Positions 36,389 through 45,581 are shown, numbered from the stretch's first letter. The stretch: DNA of 64,000 nucleotides from Proteiniclasticum ruminis DSM 24773 (GCF_000701905.1 NZ_JNKC01000009.1:1-64000), one strand, 5' to 3'. Numbers and translations are program-made. Notes: generated by a model not told the origin, from the letters alone.

Positions 36389-37273
36389 ATGGCGAAACTC
36401 AAGCGAAAACTATCCCCAATCCTATTTTTGCTGCCCAGCCTGATCTTTCTCACAGTGTTTGTATTTGTACCACTCATCCAGAATTTTTACAACAGTTTCT
36501 TTTCATTCTCTGTATTTTCACCAGAGAAGAGCTTTGTAGGCTGGAGCAATTTTCAGACACTCCTAGGAGATAAGACAGTTCTAACAGCAGTGAAGAACAA
36601 TATTCGATATGCACTCATCTCCGTGACCTTACAAGTTGGTTTTGGTCTCGTACTGGCTGCTATTCTGGAAGATAAGATTTTTAGAAGATTTGCTGCTTTT
36701 TTTAGGGTTACATTTTTCATGCCGGTGATGATTTCCATCTCGGTCATTGCATTACTCTTTGGATTTATCTACAATCCACAAATGGGGCTTTTGAACAGCT
36801 TTCTAGAACTTATTGGTCTGGAGACGCTTGGAAAAGCGTGGTTAGGAAATTCAAAAACAGCCATCTATGCTGTCATCGCCATGAGTCAGTGGCAGAGTAT
36901 TGGCTATGTGATGATGCTTTTTGTAGTAGCGATTCAGAAAATACCAAAAGAATTATATGAAGCAGCAGAATTAGATGGAGCTGGTAAAATCAGACAGTTT
37001 ATCAGTGTCACAGTTCCCCAGGTGAGAGAAACTTTGTTTGTGAATTCTCTGATTACCATCAATGGTTCCATGCTGGTGTTCAATGAACCCTATATCCTCA
37101 CTAGTGGCGGGCCAGGTACAAGTTCCACAACCCTTTCTGTGTATATGTATCAGATGGGATTCTTTAGGGACAGAATGGGCTATGCTTCCACCATAGCCAT
37201 CACAATTTTTATACTCACTGCAATTTTTGCGCTGATTCAAATCAAAATATCCAGAACAGGGAAGGAGGATTAA
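36389..37273 (+). CDS. frlN: Fructosamine ABC transporter permease FrlN
   Basis: A 294-residue MalF-type permease with six predicted membrane helices and the EAA loop ELYEAAELDGAGKIRQFISVTVPQ (about residues 190-213), which contacts the ATPase. N-terminal helix ILFLLPSLIFLTVFVFVPLIQNFY is typical for sugar CUT1 permeases. Start behind AAGGAGA. Followed after two bases by frlM. No ATPase gene is present in the operon. Confidence 0.88.
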   Translation: MAKLKRKLSPILFLLPSLIFLTVFVFVPLIQNFYNSFFSFSVFSPEKSFVGWSNFQTLLGDKTVLTAVKNNIRYALISVTLQVGFGLVLAAILEDKIFRRFAAFFRVTFFMPVMISISVIALLFGFIYNPQMGLLNSFLELIGLETLGKAWLGNSKTAIYAVIAMSQWQSIGYVMMLFVVAIQKIPKELYEAAELDGAGKIRQFISVTVPQVRETLFVNSLITINGSMLVFNEPYILTSGGPGTSSTTLSVYMYQMGFFRDRMGYASTIAITIFILTAIFALIQIKISRTGKED

Positions 37274-37275
37274 GG

Positions 37276-38130
37276 ATGAGAGAGCAATTCAAAGAATCTT
37301 CAAGAAAAGTAAAATGGTCTCCAGGTGTAATTTTCACTCATGTGTTGCTCATCACAGGTGCAGTACTTGTAATCTATCCTCTCCTCTGGATGGTGGTCTC
37401 TTCCATGAAGAGCTACAACGAGATTTATAATGATGTATGGGGATTTCCAGCAAAATGGTTGGTGGAGAATTATCAGACTGCATGGTCTAAAGGAATCTCG
37501 GCATATTTTCTTAATAGTGTCATCGTAACAGGTGCCACGGTTGTTTCAGTTGTTATTATTGCTTCTATGGCAGCTTATGCATTGTCTAGATATAGGACGA
37601 GACTCATTGATGTAGCTCTGGTGTTTATTATGGCTGGAATGATGATCAATCCCCAGGTGGCACTAATTCCTCTTCATGGGATTTTGACGGATATGAATCT
37701 CCTCAACACAAGATTTGCGCTGATTCTTCCTTATATTGCGTTTCGTCTGCCTCTTTCTGTCCTTCTTCTACGTTCCTATTTCCTTAGTATCCCAAGAGAA
37801 ATACAGGAGTCGGCAATTGTAGATGGCTGCAGTGAACTTGGAATCTATTTGAAAATTTACCTTCCCATGTCAAAACCTATACTACTGACCACAGTAGTTC
37901 TTACTAGTTTTTATGCATGGAATGAGTTTTTGTTTGCTACCATATTCATTGATTCTGATAGCCTAAAGACCATCCCATCAGGTCTGATGAATTTTAGAGA
38001 TGCGTTAAGAACGGATTGGGGAGTACTTTTAGCTGGTATGGTTATTGCGACACTGCCTATGATCATTCTTCTTATTCTTCTTCAGAAGCATCTTGTCAGA
38101 GGCTTGTCTGAAGGATCTGTCAAGGGATAA
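37276..38130 (+). CDS. frlM: Fructosamine ABC transporter permease FrlM
   Basis: A 284-residue MalG-type permease, six membrane helices, EAA loop EIQESAIVDGCSELGIYLKIYLPMSKP (about residues 176-202). The ribosome site GGAGGATTAAGG lies over the frlN stop, so translation is coupled. It pairs with FrlN to form the pore. As in B. subtilis frl, the energising ATPase must come from another locus (an MsmX-type shared ATPase). Confidence 0.88.
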   Translation: MREQFKESSRKVKWSPGVIFTHVLLITGAVLVIYPLLWMVVSSMKSYNEIYNDVWGFPAKWLVENYQTAWSKGISAYFLNSVIVTGATVVSVVIIASMAAYALSRYRTRLIDVALVFIMAGMMINPQVALIPLHGILTDMNLLNTRFALILPYIAFRLPLSVLLLRSYFLSIPREIQESAIVDGCSELGIYLKIYLPMSKPILLTTVVLTSFYAWNEFLFATIFIDSDSLKTIPSGLMNFRDALRTDWGVLLAGMVIATLPMIILLILLQKHLVRGLSEGSVKG

Positions 38131-38151
38131 CTTATATTGGAGGGATATTGA

Positions 38152-38967
38152 ATGAAAATAATTGGAATAGGTGACAATGTGGTAGATTGCTATCTGGATC
38201 AGGGATTATTTTATCCAGGAGGGAACTGTGTCAACGTGGCTGTAAATGCCAAACGTGCAGGAGCAGAAGAGGCACATTATCTCGGTATTTTTGCGTCAGA
38301 TGACAAAGCAGAGCATATCAAGACGTGTCTTCAAACGGAAAATATTCCATTTGGTCACTCTAGAGAGGTCAAGGGGATCAGCGGACAACCCAAAGTAAAT
38401 CTCACAGAAGATGGAGATCGTGTATTTGTTGGAGGCCCTAAAAATACTGTACAGCACAGCGTGAAGTTGAGGCTTACAGAAGAGGATCTCTCCTATATTA
38501 AAAACTTTGACCTTGCACATTCTAGCTGCTATTCTTCCTTTGAAGAAGAACTGCCTGCATTATCTTCTGTGATTCCGGTAAGCTTTGATTTTTCGGACCG
38601 TCATGATAGAAGTTATCTGGAAAGAGTCTGTCCCTATGTGCAGTTTGCATTCTTCTCTGGATCCCATCTAACTCAGGAGGAATTACGTGGTCTGATAGAG
38701 AATTTAAAACCGTACAGTATAAGTGTGGTGGGAATTACTAGAGGGAGTGAGCCTGCAATATTCATTGTAAATGGAAAAATCTATGAACAAGCCCCTCTGA
38801 AAACAGAAGTTGTAGATACTATGGGTGCTGGAGATAGTTTTATCGGAGCATTTCTTGTTGGATACATGGATCAACTCACAGTGCAAGAAGCTCTCTATAG
38901 AGGAGCAGAGTCAGCGAAAAACACATGTACATTTTACGGAGGGTTTGGTTATCCTAAAGAATTATAG
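38152..38967 (+). CDS. frlD: Fructoselysine 6-kinase FrlD (PfkB family)
   Basis: A 271-residue PfkB-family sugar kinase that phosphorylates the imported fructosamine at O6, feeding FrlB. N-terminal GIGDNVVDCYLDQGLFYPGGNCVNVAV holds the substrate-binding GGNCxN segment; the C-terminal catalytic motif is DTMGAGDSFIGAFLVGY (base Asp in GAGD, about residue 227). Length and motifs fit FrlD. RBS TTGGAGGGA lies upstream. It is the last gene of the frlBONMD unit; frlR follows with its own promoter. Confidence 0.9.
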   Translation: MKIIGIGDNVVDCYLDQGLFYPGGNCVNVAVNAKRAGAEEAHYLGIFASDDKAEHIKTCLQTENIPFGHSREVKGISGQPKVNLTEDGDRVFVGGPKNTVQHSVKLRLTEEDLSYIKNFDLAHSSCYSSFEEELPALSSVIPVSFDFSDRHDRSYLERVCPYVQFAFFSGSHLTQEELRGLIENLKPYSISVVGITRGSEPAIFIVNGKIYEQAPLKTEVVDTMGAGDSFIGAFLVGYMDQLTVQEALYRGAESAKNTCTFYGGFGYPKEL

Positions 38968-38976
38968 AGGCTGATA

Positions 38977-39004
38977 TGGTATACTATGTACATAAGATGT
39001 AGTA
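38977..39004 (+). promoter_or_regulatory. frlR promoter with candidate FrlR operator
   Basis: TGGTATACT (38977-38985) is an extended -10 box. CATAAGATGTAGTA (38991-39004), overlapping the expected start of transcription, matches 13 of 14 bases of the site in the frlB promoter. ATGTACATAAG (38986-38996) is also found, base for base, before pucR at 40014-40024. Confidence 0.55.
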
Positions 39005-39017
39005 ATAGAGGTGTTTT

Positions 39018-39785
39018 ATGGAAAGTTCAGCCTATCTTTATGACCAAATCAGAATCATGATTATTAAGATGATAGAAAATGGTGAGTTCCGGGAAGGTGA
39101 AAAAATTCCCTCTGAGCTCGAACTGGGTGAACTTTTTGGTGCAAGCAGAATCACCATCCGTAGGGCAGTGAAAGAACTTGCGGATGAGGGGGTTCTTCGG
39201 ATTGTCCGAGGAAAAGGAACATTTGTGGAGAAGGCAAAAAGACCGGTGAGAATTCTAAACCTTGAAGAAGGTTTTACGGATGGTCTTCAGATTGGAAACC
39301 ATCAAGTAACGAAGGTGATTTTGGAAAAGAAAATCATCACTGCCAATAAAAGTCTTGCTAAGCTTTTTGGGCAGGAAGGAGCAATGGAGGTTTTAAAATT
39401 GGTCCGTATCATCAGAGAAGGGGATAGACCCATCAGTGTGGACTATGCTTTTCTACCTACATCCATTTACCCGGATATTGAGAATTTGGTGGCTGATAAT
39501 GTCTCGACATTTAGGTTGATTAATCAGCACTTTGGGATCAAGTTCAAAAAGGCAAAAAAAGAAGTGGAAATTGTGCATCCAAATGATGAAGTAGCAAGAC
39601 ATATGAATGTGTCTCCTTTAGACCAAGTGGTTCAAATCAGAAAAATCATCTGGGATGAATCTCGTCCTGTACATTTTTCACAGTATTATTTGAGAACCGA
39701 TGGTATAAAACTATCCATTGATATTGATGTGGATTCAAATAAGTTGGAAAGTGTAGAAATACCCAACGTTGATATTTGGGGATAG
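39018..39785 (+). CDS. frlR: GntR/HutC family regulator of the frl operon
   Basis: A 255-residue regulator. The N-terminal winged helix (about residues 6-72) reads YDQIRIMIIKMIENGEFREG, IPSELELGELFGASRITIRRAV and LRIVRGKGTFV. The rest is a UTRA ligand-binding domain (KLVRIIREGDRPISVDYAFLP, VVQIRKIIWDESRPVHFSQYYLR). HutC-type regulators are usually repressors released by a pathway intermediate. Position and the shared promoter motif support control of frl and of itself; the effector is probably a phosphorylated fructosamine (inference). Confidence 0.85.
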   Translation: MESSAYLYDQIRIMIIKMIENGEFREGEKIPSELELGELFGASRITIRRAVKELADEGVLRIVRGKGTFVEKAKRPVRILNLEEGFTDGLQIGNHQVTKVILEKKIITANKSLAKLFGQEGAMEVLKLVRIIREGDRPISVDYAFLPTSIYPDIENLVADNVSTFRLINQHFGIKFKKAKKEVEIVHPNDEVARHMNVSPLDQVVQIRKIIWDESRPVHFSQYYLRTDGIKLSIDIDVDSNKLESVEIPNVDIWG

Positions 39786-39876
39786 TCACTGACAGGATAA
39801 TCTTGAAGTGATTTCAATGGATTAATTTAAGCGTATCATATCTCGTAGTTAGAATTAGAATTAAAAATAATGATTT

Positions 39877-39925
39877 CCGTAAATCAAAGGGTGTTGAACA
39901 CATCTTTCGATTTGCGGTTTTTTAT
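39877..39925 (+). terminator. Rho-independent terminator of frlR
   Basis: CCGTAAATC pairs with GATTTGCGG around an inner GTG(TTGA)CAC-type helix; TTTTTT follows. Confidence 0.8.
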
Positions 39926-40047
39926 TGTTCTAATCTTCACACGTTTATGAGAATTGATACTATTCGAAGAAAGAAGTAGAGAGGCCTTGTCAAAGAAGGC
40001 TGCCTTCCGCATAATGTACATAAGTGATAGAAGGGGGAGATAGAAAG

Positions 40048-41679
40048 ATGGCACTGGTGACAATTGAAAACATACTTCAGCTGGACGGGTTCCAGAATGC
40101 GAAGGTGGTGGCTGGAAAAGCCGGCATGCACCTGATGGTGAATAATGCCATGCTCATGGAGGTTCCAGATATCTTTCCTTATGTGGAAAAAAACAATCTC
40201 CTCATTACGACCCTCTTTCCGGTCTATGAGGATGAGAAGGCCATGGAAGAGCTGATTCCAAGGCTCTCTGAGCTTGGAGTCTCCGGCATCTGCATCAAGC
40301 CTTTCCGGTACATTGGCGGCATTCCAGAGAGGATGAAGGAGCAGGCGGACGCATTGTCCTTCCCGGTGATCGAGCTTCCCAAAGAAGCCAATCTCTCGGG
40401 GCTTGTCACAGAGATCCTGGAGATTTCCCTGAAAAAACATATGGATGTGCTGAACTTTAGAAATAATGTCCATGACCGCCTCATGGGGCTCTTTTTAGAA
40501 GGCCGGGAAATCCCGGAGCTTCTCCAGAGCCTTGCGGACATCTGCCAGAGTGAAGCGGTGCTTCTGGATGCTTCCTATAAGGTGCTTCACCGGTCCGGCG
40601 AAGCCTGCGATCCCTGTTATACCTTCACAGGCACACCGGAGCGGGGCGTGTTGAAAGTGCATCTGGGAGAAAAGCTTTTAAGTGAAGAGAACTATATTCT
40701 CCATCCCATCCGGGCAGGAGCCAGGCTCTTTGGCTATCTTCTTCTTCTGAAAGAAAATGGGAAAAGCGACAGCCTTCAGGTGGCCGCGGAAGAAGCTTCT
40801 CTTCTCATCGCCTCGGTGTATTTTAAAAACTATGCCGTCATGGAAAAGGAAAGAAGCTTCCAGGATTCCTTTATCCGTGACATCCTCCAGGGAAAGGTCA
40901 CCTCTCCCATGGAGACCATCAATAAAGCTCGGTACTTCGGCTGGAACATGGAGTTTCCCCAGGTGATCCTGGTGCTGAAGATCTTCAACGGCGATGAGAA
41001 AATGAAAAAGACCTACTATGAGGAGGTCATGGATGAGAAGATCATTGACAGGGTGCTGGAAAGAGAGCTGAGGCTCACGGGAAAGAAGTTCAAATATGTC
41101 TATCTGGACGACTCCATCGTCATCTTCATCAACACCATCTTTTTGGAGAAGAGGGAAGAGGCGCTGAAAAATGCCGCAGAGAAGCTTCTTCAGATGAAAA
41201 GGACAGAGATGCGTCTTGGCATCGGCATCTCCGAAGAGGCGTTGTCCATACTGGAGCTGCCTTCTTCTTACCGCCAGGCAAAAATGACACTGGAGATCGG
41301 CAGTCTTCTTAAAGAAAACGACTTCACCTCTTCCTATCGGGACTATGAGATGTTCTCTCTTTTGAGGGAAATGAAAGATAAAGTGCTTCTGGAAGCTTTT
41401 GTGGAAAAGAAGCTTGGCAGACTGCTGATTCATGAGAAAACCCACAGCGGCGATCTTCTCAAAACCCTTCGGGTGCTTTTGGAGGAGAACTTAAATGCCA
41501 AGAACGCCGCCAAAAGGCTGTTCATCCATTACAACACCATGCGCCACAGAATCGAGAAGCTGAAGGAGCTGGGGGTGGAACTGGAGCAGGGCTTCTCTTT
41601 AGGAGAACTTGTTTTTGCCTATTATGCCTATATATGGCAGAAGGCGGAAAAGTCTAGAGAACTGAAAGAAGACCTATAA
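40048..41679 (+). CDS. PucR family transcriptional activator
   Basis: A 543-residue regulator: N-terminal PucR domain (about residues 5-125, ILQLDGFQNAKVVAGKAGMHLMVNNAMLMEVPDI), a central region of about 250 residues (GAF/GGDEF-like by position), and a C-terminal HTH_30 (about 480-530; LLEENLNAKNAAKRLFIHYNTMRHRIEKLKEL). PucR activates purine catabolism in Bacillus and relatives control nitrogenous heterocycle use. It stands first before the ring-opening amidohydrolase cluster. ATG 40048 has AAGGGGGAGA eight bases upstream; an in-frame GTG at 40024 lacks a site. A strong terminator separates it from the structural genes. Confidence 0.9.
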   Translation: MALVTIENILQLDGFQNAKVVAGKAGMHLMVNNAMLMEVPDIFPYVEKNNLLITTLFPVYEDEKAMEELIPRLSELGVSGICIKPFRYIGGIPERMKEQADALSFPVIELPKEANLSGLVTEILEISLKKHMDVLNFRNNVHDRLMGLFLEGREIPELLQSLADICQSEAVLLDASYKVLHRSGEACDPCYTFTGTPERGVLKVHLGEKLLSEENYILHPIRAGARLFGYLLLLKENGKSDSLQVAAEEASLLIASVYFKNYAVMEKERSFQDSFIRDILQGKVTSPMETINKARYFGWNMEFPQVILVLKIFNGDEKMKKTYYEEVMDEKIIDRVLERELRLTGKKFKYVYLDDSIVIFINTIFLEKREEALKNAAEKLLQMKRTEMRLGIGISEEALSILELPSSYRQAKMTLEIGSLLKENDFTSSYRDYEMFSLLREMKDKVLLEAFVEKKLGRLLIHEKTHSGDLLKTLRVLLEENLNAKNAAKRLFIHYNTMRHRIEKLKELGVELEQGFSLGELVFAYYAYIWQKAEKSRELKEDL

Positions 41680-41697
41680 AACAGATAGTATCCTCAT

Positions 41698-41740
41698 CGG
41701 GTTCGTTGTCACTTGGTGACAGTGAACTCGTTTTCTTTTG
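41698..41740 (+). terminator. Rho-independent terminator of pucR
   Basis: CGGGTTCGTTGTCAC-TTG-GTGACAGTGAACTCG stem with TTTTCTTTT tail. Confidence 0.8.
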
Positions 41741-41746
41741 GCACTA

Positions 41747-41779
41747 TATCATGATGAAATCACATTTTCCTTCATGATA
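41747..41779 (+). promoter_or_regulatory. Inverted repeat upstream of the amidohydrolase: candidate activator site
   Basis: TATCATGA (41747-41754) and TCATGATA (41772-41779) are exact inverted repeats 17 bp apart, centred about 70 bp before the amidohydrolase start. Position fits an operator for the divergently separate PucR activator. No obvious -35 box lies downstream, as expected for an activator-dependent promoter. Inference from sequence only. Confidence 0.45.
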
Positions 41780-41832
41780 TGATGAGGGCAACAGATAATT
41801 TGTTAACAATCAACATTCTAGGAGGAAACAAC

Positions 41833-42939
41833 ATGGTAGATATCAACGTATTCAAACTTCCAGTGGCAGGACCAGATGATGTGTCCGTACTGAAGGAAAA
41901 AGTAGCAGCAGGAGAAATTGTCGCAGAGGACATCATTGCAGTTCTCGGAAAGACAGAAGGAAACGGTTGTGTCAATGACTTCACCAGAGGATTCTGCACC
42001 ATGGCATACAGAAAAACCATCTCTGAGCTCACAGGCTTATCCGAGCATGATGTGGAGAAGAAGGTGGCCTTTGTTATGTCCGGTGGAACCGAAGGCGTCA
42101 TGTCTCCTCACGTGATGATTTTCACAAGAAAAGAACTGGAAGAGGAAACCACATCTTTAGAAAAAGCACTGAATGTAACGGTAGGATTCACAAGAAACTT
42201 CCTGCCAGAAGAAATGGGAACCGTCACCATGGTTCAGGAAGTGAAAAGAGTGGTGCTGGAGCTCATGGAGCAGGCCAACATCGAAAGCAAGGATGATGTG
42301 CATTTTGTGCAGATCAAGTGTCCGCTTTTAACTTCTGACAGAATTCTTGATGCGGAAAAGCGTGGCAAGAAAGTTGTGGTCACCGACACCTACAAGTCCA
42401 TGGGATACACCAGAGGCGCATCTGCACTAGGCGTTGCCATTGCTCTGGGTGAAGTGGATGAGGCGAAAGTTACAGAAGAGACCATTCTAAAAGACTACAG
42501 CCTGTATTCCGGTGTGGCTTCCACCTCAGCGGGCGTTGAACTTCTAAACTGCGAGATTATTCTCATGGGAAATGCCAAGGGATCAAAGAGCAAGTACAGA
42601 ATCGGTCACAGCGTCATGCAGGATGCCATTGATCTAAACAGCATCATCGAAGCCATGAACAGTGCAGGTCTTTCAGTGGACAAACTGCCTACAGAAGAAG
42701 ACAAGAAGAGAATCGTCAATGTGCTGGCGAAGGCAGAAGCTTCTCCAGATGGATATGTGAGAGGCAGAAGAAACACCATGCTGACGGACTCTGACATCAA
42801 CCACACAAGACATGCAAGAGCAGTAGTTAATGGACTCATCGCAGGAATTGTGGGAGACCCTATGGTCTACGTATCCGGTGGTGCAGAGCACCAGGGACCA
42901 GCAGGCGGCGGTCCAGTGGCCGTAATTATCGAAAAATAA
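41833..42939 (+). CDS. Ring-opening amidohydrolase (cyanuric acid hydrolase/barbiturase family)
   Basis: A 368-residue enzyme of the small AtzD/TrzD/barbiturase family, which hydrolytically opens cyanuric acid (to carboxybiuret) or barbituric acid (to ureidomalonate). The three-fold repeat with one catalytic-site Ser per repeat is visible: [11 protein letters not shown] (Ser83), ASTSAGVEL (Ser230/232) and [14 protein letters not shown] (Ser348). Cyanurate and barbiturate specificity cannot be decided by eye. The ATG at 41833 has AGGAGGA six bases upstream; an earlier in-frame ATG at 41779 has no site. First structural gene of the cluster, followed after 31 bp by a transporter. Confidence 0.9.
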   Translation: MVDINVFKLPVAGPDDVSVLKEKVAAGEIVAEDIIAVLGKTEGNGCVNDFTRGFCTMAYRKTISELTGLSEHDVEKKVAFVMSGGTEGVMSPHVMIFTRKELEEETTSLEKALNVTVGFTRNFLPEEMGTVTMVQEVKRVVLELMEQANIESKDDVHFVQIKCPLLTSDRILDAEKRGKKVVVTDTYKSMGYTRGASALGVAIALGEVDEAKVTEETILKDYSLYSGVASTSAGVELLNCEIILMGNAKGSKSKYRIGHSVMQDAIDLNSIIEAMNSAGLSVDKLPTEEDKKRIVNVLAKAEASPDGYVRGRRNTMLTDSDINHTRHARAVVNGLIAGIVGDPMVYVSGGAEHQGPAGGGPVAVIIEK

Positions 42940-42970
42940 ACGTCGAGGGATGACGTAAAGGAGACAGAAA

Positions 42971-44227
42971 ATGGATTTACTAATTAATCTTGTGCCTCTT
43001 ATCATAGTTGTTGCGCTTCTTTTCATGAAGAAGCATATGCTGGTGGCAGGACTCTTCGGAGGACTGGCTGCCATCCTCATCGGCGGGATGAACCTTTCTG
43101 ATGTTTCAGGTATGTTTGTGGGAGGCATCTCCAACATGCTGGGCATCACGGTGCCAATCCTCTATGCAGCTTCTGCTGCTATGGTTTCCCAGGCGGGAAG
43201 CATTGAAGCTCTGGTAACTCTTTTCAGAAAGAGCCTCAAAGGTAAAATTGCCATCCTTGCGGGGATCATCGTCCTCATCCAGGGCTTTGCCACCTATATG
43301 GCAGGTATGGGCGCAGGAAACACCATGGTAACAGCACCTCTCGTTGCTGCAGCTGTTGGTGCAGTGCCAGAAGTCATCGCAGCCATGGCCATCATCTCTG
43401 CGGTAGGCTTCACCACCTCGCCAGCTTCTACAGAAACCATTCTGGCTGCAGAAAGCGCAGGTGTGGATGTGGGAATTCATGCCAGCAATATGATGCCTTT
43501 CACCATCGCATTCTACCTCTTTGCCTTTGCTCTAGCCGTCTATGGCGTGAAGAAGAGAGGCGCACTCTTTACTGGAAAAGATCAGGCGAAAGAAGACGAT
43601 CTTGAAAACACTTCCTCAGGACAGCTTTTGAAAAGAGCGTTCCCAGCCATCGCACTTCTTTTGATGGTTGTAGCGGGCAGCAAGATCAACGGTCTTTTGG
43701 GTATTGCCCTCTTTAACCCTGCCACCACCGTAATTCTTACGGCAGTACTCACAGTGCTTCTCACCAATATGAACACAGATGAAACTTCAGAAGCCCTCAT
43801 TGACGGGTCCAGATTCATTCTGACCACCATGTTCTCTGTAGGAATCTTCTTATCCTTCATCAATATGATTGCAGCACTGGGCACCTTTGAACAGATTGCA
43901 GGTATTGCGAGAAATGCACCGGAGTCTATCATTCTGCCGGTGGCCATGATTATCGCCTTCCTCATTGCCATTCCATCAGGCGCATTCACTGCCGGAGTGC
44001 TGACCCTTATTCTGCCTACCCTTTCCGCACTGGGTCTTCCTTCAGAAGCCATGGGCTTTGTGGCCATTGCCACAGGACTTGGTACTCAGATCAGCCCTGT
44101 GCAGATCAACGTGGCAGCCTTGGCGAAGGGATTTGACTCTGATATCATGGGGGTCATCCGCATGAACTTCAAGTATGTCATTGGCGCTATGGTACTTCTC
44201 ACCGCCATGGCCGTGATATTTGTATAA
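42971..44227 (+). CDS. Ion-transporter-superfamily secondary transporter
   Basis: A 418-residue integral membrane protein with about eleven hydrophobic segments in two similar halves and signature-like loops GMGAGNTMVTAPLVAAAVG and SGAFTAGVLTLILP...GTQISPVQINVAAL, placing it in the ion transporter (IT) superfamily of carboxylate and Na+/H+ exchangers. Exact family not settled. Its place between the amidohydrolase and an NCS2 permease suggests uptake of a heterocyclic acid or, more likely, export of a carboxylate end product (inference). Confidence 0.8.
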   Translation: MDLLINLVPLIIVVALLFMKKHMLVAGLFGGLAAILIGGMNLSDVSGMFVGGISNMLGITVPILYAASAAMVSQAGSIEALVTLFRKSLKGKIAILAGIIVLIQGFATYMAGMGAGNTMVTAPLVAAAVGAVPEVIAAMAIISAVGFTTSPASTETILAAESAGVDVGIHASNMMPFTIAFYLFAFALAVYGVKKRGALFTGKDQAKEDDLENTSSGQLLKRAFPAIALLLMVVAGSKINGLLGIALFNPATTVILTAVLTVLLTNMNTDETSEALIDGSRFILTTMFSVGIFLSFINMIAALGTFEQIAGIARNAPESIILPVAMIIAFLIAIPSGAFTAGVLTLILPTLSALGLPSEAMGFVAIATGLGTQISPVQINVAALAKGFDSDIMGVIRMNFKYVIGAMVLLTAMAVIFV

Positions 44228-44276
44228 CAGACAGCAAGACGTGAAAAACAGACGAAACAGGTAAAGGAGCAAAGAT

Positions 44277-45581
44277 ATGGCTGAAGTGAAAGAGAACCGA
44301 GATATTTTGTATAGGATTGAGGACAAACCGGAGCTGAAGAAGGCGGTGCCTCTGGCTTTCCAGCACATCTTTGCCATGTTTGCCGCGAACATCACCGTGC
44401 CCCTCATGGTGGCAGCACTTTTGGATCTTCCTGGGAAGGACAAGACTTTTCTCATCCAGTGTGCGCTTTTCATGGCCGGGGTGGGGACCCTCATCCAGAT
44501 CCGAAAAGGTAAAAAGATCGGGTCGGGTCTGCCCATTGTCATGGGCACCAGCAACGCGTTTCTTGCCACGGTCCTGTCCATTGCAGGCACTTATGGCATT
44601 GGTGCGGTGTTTGCCTCCAGCTTCATCGGAGGACTCTTCGAGATGGTTCTCGGAAAGAGCCTGCATAAGCTGAAGAAAGTATTTACCCCTTTGGTTTCCG
44701 GTGTGGTGGTGGTCACTTTGGGGGTGACCCTCATCCCGGTGGCCATCCGCCAGGCGGCGGGGGGTGCCAATAATCTGGGGGATCTGAAGTCCTTGGGTAT
44801 TGCCTCGATGGTGCTTATGACCATTGTTCTTTGTCATAAGTCCAAAAACCGGTTTGTGAAATCCGCTTCTATTCTCATCGGTATCCTGGCAGGGTTTGTT
44901 CTGTCAGGCATCCTGGGTATGCTCGATGGCAGCGCCATCCGCAGTGCTTCCTGGATGGCTGTGCCAAAACCTTTCCAGTACCAGTGGAAATTCTATCCAG
45001 CGGCCATCATTGGTATGCTGTTTATGTATGTGGCCACCACCATTGAAACATTGGGAGACATCTCTGCCATCACCGTGGCAGGAGAAGACCGGGAGCCTTC
45101 AGAAGAGGAAAAGACCGGAGGCGTTCTTGCTGATGGGTTTGCCAGTTCCTTAGCGGCTATTATGAATGGATTTCCCAATACCTCTTATACCCAGAACATC
45201 GGGGTGGTGAATCTCACGGGGGTATTCAGCCGTCATGTGGTAAGAATTGGTGCTTATATGCTGCTGATTCTAGCGTTTTTCCCGAAGTTTGCAGCAGTGC
45301 TGTCCATGATTCCCATTCCTGTACTGGGCGGGGCTTCCATTGCCATGTTTTCCATGGTGGCGGTGTCTGGGTTCTCTCTCCTGGGAAAGATTCCTTTCAC
45401 CAGCAGGAACTCCCTCATCATTGCCTTGTCTTTGGGACTTGGCATTGGGCTTAGCCTTGTGCCTGAGGCCCTGGGGGATCTTCATCAGGACATTCAGCTG
45501 ATTTTAACTTCCGGTGTGGTGCCTTCTGCGGTCACCGCCATTGCGCTGGATCTCTTTCTTCCGGCGGAGGACGAAAAGTGA
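44277..45581 (+). CDS. NCS2-family nucleobase (xanthine/uracil type) permease
   Basis: A 434-residue NCS2 transporter with about 14 membrane spans. N-terminal QHIFAMFAANITVP, the substrate-site ETLGDISA, and the signature NGFPNTSYTQNIGVV are those of xanthine/urate-type members. Such proteins import purines, pyrimidines or their analogues by H+ or Na+ symport; a barbiturate or cyanurate ring would fit the same site shape (inference). The stop overlaps the next start (GTGA), coupling it to the DUF2877 gene. Confidence 0.9.
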   Translation: MAEVKENRDILYRIEDKPELKKAVPLAFQHIFAMFAANITVPLMVAALLDLPGKDKTFLIQCALFMAGVGTLIQIRKGKKIGSGLPIVMGTSNAFLATVLSIAGTYGIGAVFASSFIGGLFEMVLGKSLHKLKKVFTPLVSGVVVVTLGVTLIPVAIRQAAGGANNLGDLKSLGIASMVLMTIVLCHKSKNRFVKSASILIGILAGFVLSGILGMLDGSAIRSASWMAVPKPFQYQWKFYPAAIIGMLFMYVATTIETLGDISAITVAGEDREPSEEEKTGGVLADGFASSLAAIMNGFPNTSYTQNIGVVNLTGVFSRHVVRIGAYMLLILAFFPKFAAVLSMIPIPVLGGASIAMFSMVAVSGFSLLGKIPFTSRNSLIIALSLGLGIGLSLVPEALGDLHQDIQLILTSGVVPSAVTAIALDLFLPAEDEK

